Below, one piece after another: positions 24,348-34,085 of a stretch of 64,000 nucleotides of DNA. This DNA is from JANXYW01 sp964458665. GTDB lineage: Bacteria > Chloroflexota > Dehalococcoidia > DSTF01 > JACRBR01. The notes below the pieces were generated by a model. That model did no database searches, was not told the origin of the DNA, and saw nothing but the letters and a program-made list of their open reading frames with translations. The position numbers and the translations under genes were made by a program. How positions within the stretch are numbered: the first letter of the stretch is position 1; each line of letters begins with the position of its first letter. The DNA lies in contig CAYWOO010000042.1 of assembly GCA_964458665.1 (NCBI GenBank), positions 1 through 64,000 of the forward strand. The letters run 5' to 3'.

Positions 24348-26132
24348 CTACTTCCGCCGGAACTCCCGCGCGATCGCATCCGCAGTCAGATGGATCATTG
24401 TCGGGCGGCCGTGCGGGCAGGTGCGGGGCGATTCGCTCGATTCGAGCTGCTGGAGCAGTTCGCGTTGCTCGACGGGCGACATCGCCATGCCGGCACGGAC
24501 GGCGGCGTGGCACGCCAGCGACGCGGCGACACGATGCTGTGGGTCGCGCGACGCCTCGCTCTGCGCATCCGCATCGCGCGCGATGCGATCGAGCAGCTCA
24601 GCGATATGACGCGGCACGTCGTCGCCGGCCAGCTGCGACGGCACGGTGCGCACGACGAACGCCGAGTCGCCGAAGTGTTCGATGTCGAAGCCGAGCCCCT
24701 CGAACGCGGCCGCATGTTCGGCGACGAGCGCTCGATGCGGCGCGCTCAGCTCGATCGTCAATGGCTCCAGCAGCCCCTGCACGTCGGGAGTACCCGCGCG
24801 CACCGCCGCCAGCGCGTGCTCGTACAGCACGCGCTCGTGCGCGGCGTGCTGGTCGACGAGATACATGCCGTCCGGCCCCTCGGCGATGACGTACGTGTTG
24901 CCGGCCTGCCCGACCGCACGCAGCAGCGGCAGCCGCTCGATCATCGTCGCGGCGCTCACCGCTTCCCGGCTTGTACTCCTCCTCTCCCCTTGTGGGAGAG
25001 GGGGCTGGGGGGTGAGGGCCGGCCGCACCGAAAGCAGCGCCGACTGCACCGGCGTCTGCGTCAGGAACAGCGGTGGTCGCTCCGACGGCGGCGCGCTGCC
25101 GCCAGCCCAGAGCGACGGCGACGCCGGCGGCACGGTCGCGCTATCGGAGAGCACACGCCGCACGGCGCGCTGCAGCACGCCGAAGACGGCGCGCTCGTTG
25201 CGCAACCGCACTTCGGCCTTCGTCGGATGCACGTTGACGTCGACTTCGTCCGGCGGGATGCGCAGATCGAGCACGGCGATCGGATGGCGGCCGAAGGGCA
25301 GCATGCCCTGGTACGCCTCCTCGACGGCGAACGTCAGCGCCCGATTCTTCACCCAGCGCCGATTCACATAGAGCCCGATGTAGTTGCGCGACGCGCGATG
25401 CATCCGCGGATCGACGACGATGCCTCGTACGCCGACAGCGCCATCATGCTCGGGCGGCGCATCGATCTCGATGGCGGCCGCGGCTATGTCGGCGCCGTAC
25501 ACCGCGGCGACAGCATCGGTCAGGCTGCCTCCGCCCGGCGTCTGCAGCGTCGTGCGGCCGTCGATGACGAGGTCGAATCGCACCTCCGGATAGGCCATCG
25601 CGTAGTGGCTGATCACCGACGTCACCTGCGTCGATTCGCTTCCCGGCGATCGGACGAACTTCAGGCGCGCCGGCTGCGACGAGAAGAGCCGCCGCACGCT
25701 GAACACCGTGCCGGGCGAAGCGGCGCCCGACCCCTCTTCGGCCACCTCGCCGTCGCGCACGCGGATCCGCGCGCCGACATCGTTGCCGGCCACACGCGAG
25801 ATCAGCTCGACCTCGCCAGCGGCAGCGATGCTGGGCAGCGCTTCGCCGCGGAAGCCCAGTGTGGCGATGCGCCAGAGGTCCTCTTCGGCCGCCACCTTGC
25901 TCGTCGCGTGGCGCTCGAACGCCAGCCGCAGTTCGCCCGGTTCGATGCCGCAGCCGTTATCGGCGACGCGGATCAGCGCCAGCCCGCCTTCGCGCACCTC
26001 GACCGAGATCTGCGTGGCGCCAGCGTCCAGCGAGTTTTCAATAAGCTCTTTGACGACGGAAGCGGGGCGCTCGATCACCTCGCCGGCCGCGATCTTCGCC
26101 GCCTCGTGCGGAGCAAGGATCCGAATCGGCAT
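24348..26132 (-). CDS. mutL: DNA mismatch repair protein MutL (nicking type)
   Basis: 594 residues from ATG 26132 after a perfect AAAGGAGGT. N-terminal GHKL ATPase motifs: ELIENSLDAGATQI, DNGCGI and GFRGEALPSI. The C-terminal domain has the endonuclease motif DQHAAHERVLYE, plus ACHAAVRAG and CPHGRPT. It should therefore cut the nascent strand itself, as in bacteria without MutH. The linker (about 370-385) contains PQPPLPQGER, encoded by a dispersed hairpin repeat inserted in frame. It is divergent from the subtilase gene across a 111-bp palindromic region. mutS lies about 2 kb away on the same strand, separated by the subtilase and a PPOX gene. Confidence 0.96.
   Translation of the reverse strand: MPIRILAPHEAAKIAAGEVIERPASVVKELIENSLDAGATQISVEVREGGLALIRVADNGCGIEPGELRLAFERHATSKVAAEEDLWRIATLGFRGEALPSIAAAGEVELISRVAGNDVGARIRVRDGEVAEEGSGAASPGTVFSVRRLFSSQPARLKFVRSPGSESTQVTSVISHYAMAYPEVRFDLVIDGRTTLQTPGGGSLTDAVAAVYGADIAAAAIEIDAPPEHDGAVGVRGIVVDPRMHRASRNYIGLYVNRRWVKNRALTFAVEEAYQGMLPFGRHPIAVLDLRIPPDEVDVNVHPTKAEVRLRNERAVFGVLQRAVRRVLSDSATVPPASPSLWAGGSAPPSERPPLFLTQTPVQSALLSVRPALTPQPPLPQGERRSTSREAVSAATMIERLPLLRAVGQAGNTYVIAEGPDGMYLVDQHAAHERVLYEHALAAVRAGTPDVQGLLEPLTIELSAPHRALVAEHAAAFEGLGFDIEHFGDSAFVVRTVPSQLAGDDVPRHIAELLDRIARDADAQSEASRDPQHRVAASLACHAAVRAGMAMSPVEQRELLQQLESSESPRTCPHGRPTMIHLTADAIAREFRRK
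24976..25020. repeat. dispersed hairpin repeat inside mutL
   Basis: CCTCTCCC-CTTGT-GGGAGAGG followed by GGGCTGGGGGGTGAGGG. This sequence type is common in intergenic DNA of many bacteria. Here it is translated, in frame, in the non-conserved linker of MutL. Confidence 0.8.
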
Positions 26133-26148
26133 CGTCGCGACCTCCTTT

Positions 26149-26259
26149 CGCGAGGATAGCATGGGCGGTCGTCAGTCGTCAGTCATCAGTCGTCGGGCAG
26201 GCGGCGTTCCTGACGACTAACGACCGACGACGGACGACCACCAACATGCTATCCTCGCG
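26149..26259. repeat. 111-bp imperfect palindrome with heptamer arrays
   Basis: The outer arms CGCGAGGATAGCATG (26149-26163) and its exact complement (26245-26259) flank two facing arrays with a 7-nt period (GTCGTCA type). Each outer arm contains TATCCT reading outward, so it gives both mutL and the subtilase the same -10-like region. Confidence 0.85.
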
Positions 26260-26291
26260 GCGTTGGCAGGAGGGCACTGGAGGAAGAGGCT

Positions 26292-27671
26292 GTGGGTCGG
26301 ACGCCCTGTGGCGCACGGATGATGGCGCCGCTGATCGTTGCCGTTATGTGCGCCGCAATGCTGGCCGCTTCGCGTGATCGTGCACCCCTTCCCGGCGTCG
26401 CTTACTACGAGCCGACCGGCGCGACCGGCTCGACAGCAATCGTCGTCCGCGCACACAGCAACGGCCGCCTCGATGCCATCGCCGCGACGGCATCTCGACA
26501 CGACTACACGATCGTGGGGCGCGCACCCGATCCACCCGCGCTCGAACTGAGGCCGCCGGTCGGCATCAGCATCGAGCGCGCCGTAACGGCGTTCGCGTCG
26601 CTGCCCGGCGTCGCGTACGCCGAACCCGCGTACCCGATCCGGCGGAGCGACGTGCCGACCGCGCCGCTATATGCCAAAGAGTCCGCGTATCTGGCAGCCG
26701 TGCACGCGCCCGAGGCCTGGGACATCGAAAAGGGGCGCGCGAGTGTTATCGTCGCGATCCTCGATACCGGCCTCGATGTCACACATCCGGACATGCAGGG
26801 CCGCGTCTGGACGAATCCCGGGGAGATCGACGCCAACGGCATCGACGACGACGGCAACGGTTGCATCGACGACGCGCATGGCTGCACATTCATCGCCAAC
26901 GCGGCGGACGGTTGCGCATCGCCCTCCAACGGCGACGTGCACGACGATCTGGGCCACGGCACGTTCGTCTCGGGTGTCGTCGCCGCCAGCGGCAACGGCG
27001 GCATGGTGGGCGTCGCGCGCGGCGTCACGATCATGCCGGTGAAAGTGCTCGATTGCACGGGCGGTGGCAGCTCGTTCGCGTTCGCGCAGGGCATCCTCTA
27101 CGCCGTGAAGAACGGCGCATCGCTGCTTAACGTCAGCCTCGGCGGGCCGACCGACTCGGCGTACATCCTCGAGGCGATCCGCATCGCGCGCGACAAGTAC
27201 GGCGTGCTGCTGGTCGCTGCCACCGGCAACACCGGCGGCGACGTGACCTACCCCGCCCGCTATCCGGAGGTGCTCGCCGTCGGCGCGGAGTCCGCCGACC
27301 ATCCAGGACAGCGCGCGCCGTTCTCCGGCGCCGGGCCGGAGGTCGATGTCGTAGCCATCGGCCAGGGTATCGTCGGCACGGTGCCGAAGGGCGCCTGCCA
27401 CACGTTCCTCATCTGCGCGCCCGGCGATGACTTGCACGCCATCGGCGACGGTACATCGTTTGCCGCACCGCAGGTGACAGGGTTGGTGGCGTTGATGCTC
27501 TCGCGCAACCGCTACCTGACGCCCGACCAGATCATCAGCGTGGTAAAGGCTACCGCCGACTTGCGCGTGGGCGGCGAGCCGCCGGGTTGGGCGGGCGCCG
27601 GCCGCATCAACATGCTGCGCGCCTTGACGCCGCAGTTCCGCCTCGGTGCGCCAGGCACGACGCGCGGATAG
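26292..27671 (+). CDS. secreted subtilisin-like serine protease (S8)
   Basis: 459 residues from GTG 26292, which has GGAGG 8 nt upstream; ATGs at 26319/26322 are alternatives. A signal peptide (about 1-27) is followed by a propeptide-like segment (about 35-115). The catalytic domain has Asp in ILDTGLDVTHPD (about 156), His in LGHGTFVSGV (about 222) and Ser in GTSFAAPQVTG (about 393). The oxyanion Asn is in AATGNTGGDV. It lacks a C-terminal anchor, so it is probably released or wall-retained. Single gene, divergent from mutL. Confidence 0.92.
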   Translation: MGRTPCGARMMAPLIVAVMCAAMLAASRDRAPLPGVAYYEPTGATGSTAIVVRAHSNGRLDAIAATASRHDYTIVGRAPDPPALELRPPVGISIERAVTAFASLPGVAYAEPAYPIRRSDVPTAPLYAKESAYLAAVHAPEAWDIEKGRASVIVAILDTGLDVTHPDMQGRVWTNPGEIDANGIDDDGNGCIDDAHGCTFIANAADGCASPSNGDVHDDLGHGTFVSGVVAASGNGGMVGVARGVTIMPVKVLDCTGGGSSFAFAQGILYAVKNGASLLNVSLGGPTDSAYILEAIRIARDKYGVLLVAATGNTGGDVTYPARYPEVLAVGAESADHPGQRAPFSGAGPEVDVVAIGQGIVGTVPKGACHTFLICAPGDDLHAIGDGTSFAAPQVTGLVALMLSRNRYLTPDQIISVVKATADLRVGGEPPGWAGAGRINMLRALTPQFRLGAPGTTRG

Positions 27672-27765
27672 ACGGGGGTGGATAGTGACCAGTGGCCCGT
27701 GAATGGCCAACGGCGTCCGAGCCTCTGTCCGTACTTTCCACCAGTCACCAGTCACCAGTCACTAG
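27672..27765. repeat. heptamer palindrome between convergent genes
   Basis: ACCAGTC is repeated three times with ACTAGTC at about 27737-27771. The left arm (AGTGACCAGTGGCC, about 27686-27705) is roughly complementary. It may act as a two-way terminator. Confidence 0.75.
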
Positions 27766-28170
27766 TCACCACCCGCTGACCTTCTCTGGGACGATCCGCA
27801 GCATGATGTTGTTGGTGTGCATGTTCTCGCCGATGTAGCGCGTGCCGTTCTCTTCACCGAGATAGCTGATCGCCAGCGCCAGGCGCCATTCGCGGCCGGG
27901 CGCCTCCTCGACGACAACGCGAGCGCGGACGAGCACCGTGTGGTACGGCGCGCGCTCGTCGTCGATGCAGAACGCAACGCGTGGATCACGTTCGATGTTC
28001 TTGTGCTTCTGCGAACCGCGCTCGGTCAGTACGAGGAATACGCCGTCCTCGAACTTGTACCAGACCGGCGCGATGTGCGGCGTGCCATCGCGATTCGTCG
28101 TGCCGAGCCGCCCGATGCGCGCCCTGTCGACGAACTTCAACTGTCGGTCGGTGAAGGTACTGTCAGTCAC
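27766..28170 (-). CDS. PPOX-class (pyridoxamine 5'-phosphate oxidase-like) flavin/F420 protein
   Basis: 134 residues starting at a GTG that overlaps the mutS stop by 4 bp. Split-barrel pattern: FVDRARIGRLGTTNRDGTPHIAPVWY, then VFLVLTERGSQKHKNIERDPRVAFCIDD (phosphate-contacting Lys-His-Lys) and YHTVLVRARVVV. In Actinobacteria and Chloroflexota such proteins often bind F420 rather than FMN, but the cofactor cannot be told here. Co-transcription with mutS looks accidental with regard to function. Confidence 0.85.
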   Translation of the reverse strand: MTDSTFTDRQLKFVDRARIGRLGTTNRDGTPHIAPVWYKFEDGVFLVLTERGSQKHKNIERDPRVAFCIDDERAPYHTVLVRARVVVEEAPGREWRLALAISYLGEENGTRYIGENMHTNNIMLRIVPEKVSGW

Positions 28171-30812
28171 GATTCCTCCTGTCCTGCGCCGGAGCGGGCG
28201 CGGTCGCGCAATTCGTACAGTACACGCATGGCGTCGAGCGGCGTCATCGCGTCAAGATCGATCCCCGCCAGCTCGCGGCGCAAGCCGTCGTCTGGCGGCG
28301 TCGCGGCGAACAGCGAGAGCTGCGGCGCGTCAGCCGCGCGAGCGGATCCGGTGCGTTCGCGGCCGTCCGTCTCCAGCTCCAGCAACACCTCGCGGGCGCG
28401 CTGCACGACGGCCTTCGGCAGACCGGCCAGCTCGGCCACATGCACACCGTAGCTGCGATCCGCGCCGCCCGGCACAATGCGCCGCAGGAACACGATGCGC
28501 CCGCGTTCCTCTGCCACGGCGACGTTGAAGTTGCGCACGCGCGGCAGATGCCCCGCCAGATCGACCAGCTCGTGATAGTGCGTCGCGAACAGCGTCTTCG
28601 CCTGCAGGCCCGGACGGTTGTGCAGGTACTCGACGACAGCGCGGGCGATCGCCATGCCGTCGTACGTGCTGGTGCCGCGGCCGATCTCGTCGAGAATGAC
28701 CAGCGAGCGCGCCGTTGCGTTGTGGAGGATCGCGCTCGTTTCGATCATCTCCACCATGAAGGTCGACTGCCCGGACGTCAGGTCGTCCCCGGCGCCGACG
28801 CGCGTGAAGACGCGGTCGGCGACGCCGATCGCGGCCGCTGACGCCGGCACGAAGCTGCCGCACTGCGCCATCAGGACGATCACAGCCACCTGGCGCAGGT
28901 ACGTCGATTTCCCCGCCATGTTGGGCCCGGTGATGATGCCGATCTGCGCGCCGCTCGACGAGAGCGACGTATCATTCGGCACGAACGCGCCTGCCGCCAG
29001 CGAACGCTCGACCATCGGGTGCCGCCCGTCGCGGATCTCGATGGCATCGCCCGTGTCCAGCGACGGGCGGGCGTAGTTGTAGCGCGCCGCCGCCTCGGCC
29101 AGCCCCCAGGCAACGTCCAGCTCTGCCACGGCGCCGGCGGTTGCCAGCAGGTGCACCGCGGCCGCCGAGACCTGAGCGCACACCTGGCGAAAGATTGCCG
29201 TCTCGATCTCGGCGGCGCGATCCTTCGCAGTGAGTATCTGGCTCTCGTACTCGCGCAGCTGCGGCGTGGCGTAACGCTCGGCGTTCACCAGCGACTGGCG
29301 GCGCTCGTAGTGCTCCGGCGCCTGCGCTGCGTTCGCTTTGGTGATCTCGATGTAGTAGCCGAAGACGCGATTGTAGCCGACCTTCAGCGACTTGATGCCC
29401 GTCCGCTCGCGCTCGCCCGCCTCCAGCTCGGCGACGAACCGCCGCACGTCGCGTGTGATCAGCCGCAGATGGTCCAGCTCCTCCGAGAACCCAGGCCGCA
29501 CGACGTTGCCGGCTTCGAGCGTCGCGCCCGGATCGTCGTTGATCGCCTGCGCGATCGCTGCCGCGACGTCGTCGCACGGCCGCAGCCGTCCTGCGATCTC
29601 GGTGATGCGCGCGTCAAACTCGCCTTCACTACCGCTCGTCGAGAGTTCCGCGCGCAGACGCGGAATCAGCTCCAACCCGCGCCGCAGCGCCACCACCTCA
29701 CGCGGCTGCGCGGACCCAGCGACGATGCGGCCGGCGAGACGCTCGATGTCGGGCATCTCGCGCAGCATGTCGGAGAGCCGGGCGCGGCGCATGGCGCTCT
29801 CGTGGCAGTACGCTACGGCGTCGAGCCGGCGATCGATCGCGGCGATATCGACGAGCGGCTGGCCGAGGCGGCGGCGCAGCAGCCGCGCTCCCATCGACGT
29901 ACTCGTGAGGTCCAGCGTCGCCAGCAGCGAGCCGTCGCGGCGCAGGTCGCGGCCGGCCGTGAACAGCTCCAGGTTGCGCATCGTGTGCGCATCGAGGCCA
30001 GCGTACTCGGCAGCGCGATGCGCGCGGATCGACGCAATGAGCGCGATGCTCGCCGCCTGATTCTCGCGCAGGTACATCAGCACACCACCACACGCCGGCA
30101 CCGCCGCCGATGCCCGATCGATGCCGAACGCCTCGGGCGAGGCGACGCGGAAGTGTTCCTGCACTGTTACGGTCGCCAGATCATGGTCGAACCACAGCGG
30201 CTCTACACTCGTCACGTGCATCGACGCATCGAGCCACGGCGGTGGGGCCGCGCCATCCGGGATCAGCACCTCGGCCGGACGAATGCGCGCGAGTTCCTCG
30301 GCGGCCTGCGCCTGCGCCAGCGCGCCGGCGACGAACTCGCCCGTGCTGATATCGATGTACGCGAATCCGACGTCGCCCTGCCACGGGTCAGTGCTCCCGG
30401 ACCGGGCGCGGCGCGACGGCGCTAGGCACGCCAGGTAGTTGTTCGCCCGCTCGTCAAGCAGGTTGCCTTCGATGACGGTGCCCGGCGTCACAACGCGCAC
30501 GACCTGACGATCGACGATGCCCTTGCTCGTCGCCGGGTCGCTCATCTGCTCGCACAGTGCGACCTTGTAGCCTTTGGCGATCAGTTTGGCGATGTAGCCG
30601 TCGACTGCGTGATACGGGATACCCGCGAGCGGCACCCGCAGACCCTTGCCCATCGGCTTCGAAGTGAGCGTTATGTCCAGTTCACGCGAGCACAGCTCCG
30701 CGTCGTCGTCGAACGTCTCGTAGAAATCACCCAGCCGGAAGAAGACGATGGCGTGCGGATAGCGCCGTTTCACGTCGAGGTATTGCCGGCGGATGGGGCT
30801 GAGGGCGTCCAC
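28167..30812 (-). CDS. mutS: DNA mismatch repair protein MutS
   Basis: 881 residues from GTG 30812; a TTG at 30827 would add five residues. Mismatch-recognition motif FYETF (Phe-x-Glu, near residue 32), connector and lever domains, Walker A TGPNMAGKST (about residue 650), Walker B region LVILDEIGRGTSTYDG, and the C-terminal HTH (VAELAGLPKAVVQRAREVL). It recognises mispairs and recruits MutL. TACACT ends 6 nt before the GTG and there is no ribosome-binding site, so the mRNA is probably leaderless. The gene is divergent from ppdK. Confidence 0.96.
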   Translation of the reverse strand: MDALSPIRRQYLDVKRRYPHAIVFFRLGDFYETFDDDAELCSRELDITLTSKPMGKGLRVPLAGIPYHAVDGYIAKLIAKGYKVALCEQMSDPATSKGIVDRQVVRVVTPGTVIEGNLLDERANNYLACLAPSRRARSGSTDPWQGDVGFAYIDISTGEFVAGALAQAQAAEELARIRPAEVLIPDGAAPPPWLDASMHVTSVEPLWFDHDLATVTVQEHFRVASPEAFGIDRASAAVPACGGVLMYLRENQAASIALIASIRAHRAAEYAGLDAHTMRNLELFTAGRDLRRDGSLLATLDLTSTSMGARLLRRRLGQPLVDIAAIDRRLDAVAYCHESAMRRARLSDMLREMPDIERLAGRIVAGSAQPREVVALRRGLELIPRLRAELSTSGSEGEFDARITEIAGRLRPCDDVAAAIAQAINDDPGATLEAGNVVRPGFSEELDHLRLITRDVRRFVAELEAGERERTGIKSLKVGYNRVFGYYIEITKANAAQAPEHYERRQSLVNAERYATPQLREYESQILTAKDRAAEIETAIFRQVCAQVSAAAVHLLATAGAVAELDVAWGLAEAAARYNYARPSLDTGDAIEIRDGRHPMVERSLAAGAFVPNDTSLSSSGAQIGIITGPNMAGKSTYLRQVAVIVLMAQCGSFVPASAAAIGVADRVFTRVGAGDDLTSGQSTFMVEMIETSAILHNATARSLVILDEIGRGTSTYDGMAIARAVVEYLHNRPGLQAKTLFATHYHELVDLAGHLPRVRNFNVAVAEERGRIVFLRRIVPGGADRSYGVHVAELAGLPKAVVQRAREVLLELETDGRERTGSARAADAPQLSLFAATPPDDGLRRELAGIDLDAMTPLDAMRVLYELRDRARSGAGQEES

Positions 30813-31116
30813 GACGGGAGTGTACAATCGCCGGTTCGCAGTTCACAGCCGATAGCGCGTGTTTGCGGCGGGTGGTAACGATGTTGACGCTGAGAGCGTT
30901 GAAAGATCGGCGGCCCTCGCGTGGCCTTGGGCGCGGTATACTGCTGCGCCTTCCAATCGGGCACACGCAGCTATTCTGGCCGCTCCACGGAGGCTACCGC
31001 AGCTTGGGCGCCGACCCACATATCGCGTCGTTTCTGAGTATCCGTTGCCCGCGCGCCAGCCGCGCCGTGACAGACGCACGCTCAGCGTCAACCCGGACGA
31101 ACCGCACGGAGACATC
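30813..31116. promoter_or_regulatory. divergent mutS/ppdK promoter region
   Basis: On the minus strand, TACACT (30819-30824) fits a leaderless mutS promoter. On the plus strand, TATACT (30937-30942, extended GG before it) is the best -10 for ppdK, leaving a leader of about 165 nt. GGAG at 31108-31111 is the ppdK ribosome-binding site. No riboswitch core is recognised in the leader. Confidence 0.5.
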
Positions 31117-34080
31117 ATGACGAAGAAGTACGTCTACCTGTTCCACGAAGGGCACAAGGACCAGAAGGCGCTGCTCGGCGGCAAAGGCGCGAACCTCGCC
31201 GAGATGACGAACATGGGTCTGCCCGTGCCGCCCGGATTCACCGTCACCACAGAAGCCTGCAACGCCTACACCGAGGCGGGGATGCAACTGCCGGCCGGCG
31301 TGATGGACGAAGTCAAGGCGGCGCTCGCGACCGTCGAAGAAGCATCGGGCAAGAAGCTCGGCGATGCGACGGCGCCTTTGCTGGTCTCGGTGCGGAGCGG
31401 CGCCAAGTTCTCGATGCCGGGCATGATGGACACGGTGCTCAACCTCGGCCTGAATGCGTCGACGCTGCGCGGCCTGATTGGCGCCACGGGCAACGAGCGC
31501 TTCGCCTACGACGCGTACCGCCGCTTCATCATGATGTTTTCGGACATCGTGCTCGAGCTTGAGCGCAAGAAGTTCGACGCCATCTTCAACGACGCCAAAA
31601 AGTCCGCCGGCGTCACGGAGGACTCGCACCTGACGCCCGACGCGCTGAAGGGCGTCGTCGAGCGATTCAAGGCGCATGTGAAGTCGGAGACCGGCAGCGA
31701 CTTCCCCGATGAGCCGATGCAGCAGCTGGAGCTGGCGATCCGGGCCGTCTTCAACTCCTGGAACAACGAGCGCGCGTTCCAATACCGCAACATCGAGCAC
31801 ATCCCGCACGACCTCGGCACCGCCGTCAACGTGCAGACGATGGTCTTCGGCAACATGGGCACGGACTCCGGCACCGGCGTCGCGTTCACGCGCGACTCTT
31901 CCACGGGCGAGCGGCGGATCAGCGGCGAGTACCTGATGAACGCGCAGGGTGAGGACGTTGTCGCCGGCATCCGCACACCATCCGACGTCGCGCAGCTAGA
32001 GAGGGACAACCCGGCGCTCTACAAGCAGTTCGCCGACATCTGCGAGACGCTCGAGAAGCACTACCACGACATGATGGATGTCGAGTTCACCTTCGAGAAG
32101 GGCCGGCTCTACTTCCTGCAGTGCCGCGTCGCCAAGCGCGCCGCCCGCGCCGCCGTCAAGATCGCCGTCGACATGGTGCACGAGGGGCTGATCACGAAGC
32201 AGGAGGCGCTGGGCCGCCTGCCGGCGCAGCGCCTCGACGAGCTGCTGCACCCACAGCTCGACCCGCGCGTCACGACGGTATCGATCTCTGAGGCGGCCAA
32301 GCGGCTCAACGGGGCGTTGGCGTCGAAACCGGCGATGCTCTGGCTCGAAGGCGACGAGTTGAAGACGATTGCCGCGGACACCTGGCTCGCGATGCCAGCC
32401 GACGCGCGCGCGAAGGCGAACGCAGATGCGCTCGCCAGCGGATCGCGCTTCATCGAGATCGCGCGCGGCCTGCCGGCGTCCCCGGGCGCCGCCTACGGCG
32501 CGACCGTGTTCGACTCCGACGAAGCGGCGCGCCGCGGCAAGGCGGGCGAAGCCGTCGTGCTGGTGCGAGAAGAGACGTCGCCGGACGACGTGCAGGGCAT
32601 GCACGAATCGCAGGGCATCCTCACGGAGCGCGGCGGGCTGAGCAGCCACGCCGCGCTTGTAGCCCGCGGCTTCGGAAAGCCGTGTGTGGCCGGATGCGAG
32701 GCGATCTCCGTACTCGAAGACCAGCGCGTGTTCTCGATAGAAGGCGTCACCATCCACGCCGAACAGATGCTCACAATCGACGGGACGATCGGACGCGTAC
32801 TTCTCGGCGCCATCCCGACCGTGCCGCCGGTGATCTTTCCGGAGTTCGAGGAGTATCTGGGATGGGCGGATGAGGTCGCGCGGATGACCGTGCGGACGAA
32901 CGCCGACACGCCGGCCGACGCGGCGAAAGCGATCGAATTCGGAGCGAAGGGCATCGGGCTCTGCCGCACCGAGCACATGTTCCTCCACCCCGACCGCTTG
33001 CCGGCCGTCCGCGAGATGCTGCTGGCGGCCGCCGACGCGAAGAACATGGAAGCCGAGGCGACGGCCCTGCGCAAGGAGATCGAAAACGCCGGCGGCGAGA
33101 AGCGGCAGCGCCTTGAGGAACGCCTGACCGAGGTGCTCGGACGGATGGAAGGCCCGATGGGCCACTACGTCGGCGCCTTGGAGAAGATCCTGCCGATGCA
33201 GCAGGGCGACTTCGAGGGCATCTTCCGCGTCATGGCGGGCAAGCCCGTCACGATCCGTCTTATCGATCCGCCGATGCACGAGTTCCTGCCGGATCACGAC
33301 GCGCTGCTCGAAGAGGTGACGCGGCTGCGCATCACTGCCAAAGAATCCTCGGACCTAGTCGCGCTCGCAGCGGCGGAGAAGATGCTGGCGAACGTCAACG
33401 CCATCCGCGAACAGAACCCGATGCTGGGCCTGCGCGGCTGCCGTCTCGGCATCCTCTACCCGGAGATCAACGCCATGCAGGTGCAGGCGATCTTCCGCGC
33501 CGCCGTGAAGCTCGCCGACGAGGGCGTCGAGGTGTTCCCGGAGATCATGATCCCGCTCGTCGGCTTCGAGACAGAACTGACGTTCCTTCGCACGCTGCTC
33601 GAGACGACGGCGCGCAAGGAGATGGAGTCATCGGGCAAGCAGGTGGCGTACCAGTTCGGCACGATGATCGAGCTGCCGCGCGCGGCGCTCACCGCGGGCG
33701 AGATCGCCAAGACGGCGGAGTTCTTCTCCTTCGGCACGAACGACCTGACGCAGACCACGCTGGGCTGCAGCCGCGACGACGCCGAGGGCAAGTTCCTCAG
33801 CAAGTACATGGAGATGGGGATCCTCATCGGCAACCCGTTCGAGTCCATCGATCAGGTCGGCGTCGGTTCGCTGATGAAGATGGCGATCGCCGCCGGCCGC
33901 GCGACGCGTCCCGGCCTCAAGCTCGGCGTCTGCGGCGAGCACGGCGGCGAGCCGATCTCGGTCGAGTTCTTCCACAACATCGGCCTCGACTACGTAAGCT
34001 GCTCCCCGTTCCGCGTACCCATCGCCCGCCTCGCCGCCGCCCAAGCAGCGCTGGGCGCCGGCACGGAGCGCGACCGCTAG
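31117..34080 (+). CDS. ppdK: pyruvate, phosphate dikinase
   Basis: 987 residues from ATG 31117, longer than the usual 870-900. It interconverts pyruvate + ATP + Pi and PEP + AMP + PPi. The N-terminal nucleotide domain begins YLFHEGHKDQKALLGGKGANLAEM. The swivelling His domain has GGLSSHAALVARGFGKPC (catalytic His). The C-terminal PEP barrel has GLCRTEHMF and the catalytic Cys in GVCGEHGGEP. Two extra segments explain the length. One of about 60 residues (SISEAAKRLN to ALASGSRF) lies before the GLPASPGAA of the His domain. The other, a charged coiled coil of about 50 residues (MEAEATALRKEIENAGGEKR region), lies before the KILPMQQGDF motif. Both keep the frame and no active residue is lost. Confidence 0.96.
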   Translation: MTKKYVYLFHEGHKDQKALLGGKGANLAEMTNMGLPVPPGFTVTTEACNAYTEAGMQLPAGVMDEVKAALATVEEASGKKLGDATAPLLVSVRSGAKFSMPGMMDTVLNLGLNASTLRGLIGATGNERFAYDAYRRFIMMFSDIVLELERKKFDAIFNDAKKSAGVTEDSHLTPDALKGVVERFKAHVKSETGSDFPDEPMQQLELAIRAVFNSWNNERAFQYRNIEHIPHDLGTAVNVQTMVFGNMGTDSGTGVAFTRDSSTGERRISGEYLMNAQGEDVVAGIRTPSDVAQLERDNPALYKQFADICETLEKHYHDMMDVEFTFEKGRLYFLQCRVAKRAARAAVKIAVDMVHEGLITKQEALGRLPAQRLDELLHPQLDPRVTTVSISEAAKRLNGALASKPAMLWLEGDELKTIAADTWLAMPADARAKANADALASGSRFIEIARGLPASPGAAYGATVFDSDEAARRGKAGEAVVLVREETSPDDVQGMHESQGILTERGGLSSHAALVARGFGKPCVAGCEAISVLEDQRVFSIEGVTIHAEQMLTIDGTIGRVLLGAIPTVPPVIFPEFEEYLGWADEVARMTVRTNADTPADAAKAIEFGAKGIGLCRTEHMFLHPDRLPAVREMLLAAADAKNMEAEATALRKEIENAGGEKRQRLEERLTEVLGRMEGPMGHYVGALEKILPMQQGDFEGIFRVMAGKPVTIRLIDPPMHEFLPDHDALLEEVTRLRITAKESSDLVALAAAEKMLANVNAIREQNPMLGLRGCRLGILYPEINAMQVQAIFRAAVKLADEGVEVFPEIMIPLVGFETELTFLRTLLETTARKEMESSGKQVAYQFGTMIELPRAALTAGEIAKTAEFFSFGTNDLTQTTLGCSRDDAEGKFLSKYMEMGILIGNPFESIDQVGVGSLMKMAIAAGRATRPGLKLGVCGEHGGEPISVEFFHNIGLDYVSCSPFRVPIARLAAAQAALGAGTERDR

Positions 34081-34085
34081 ACCGT

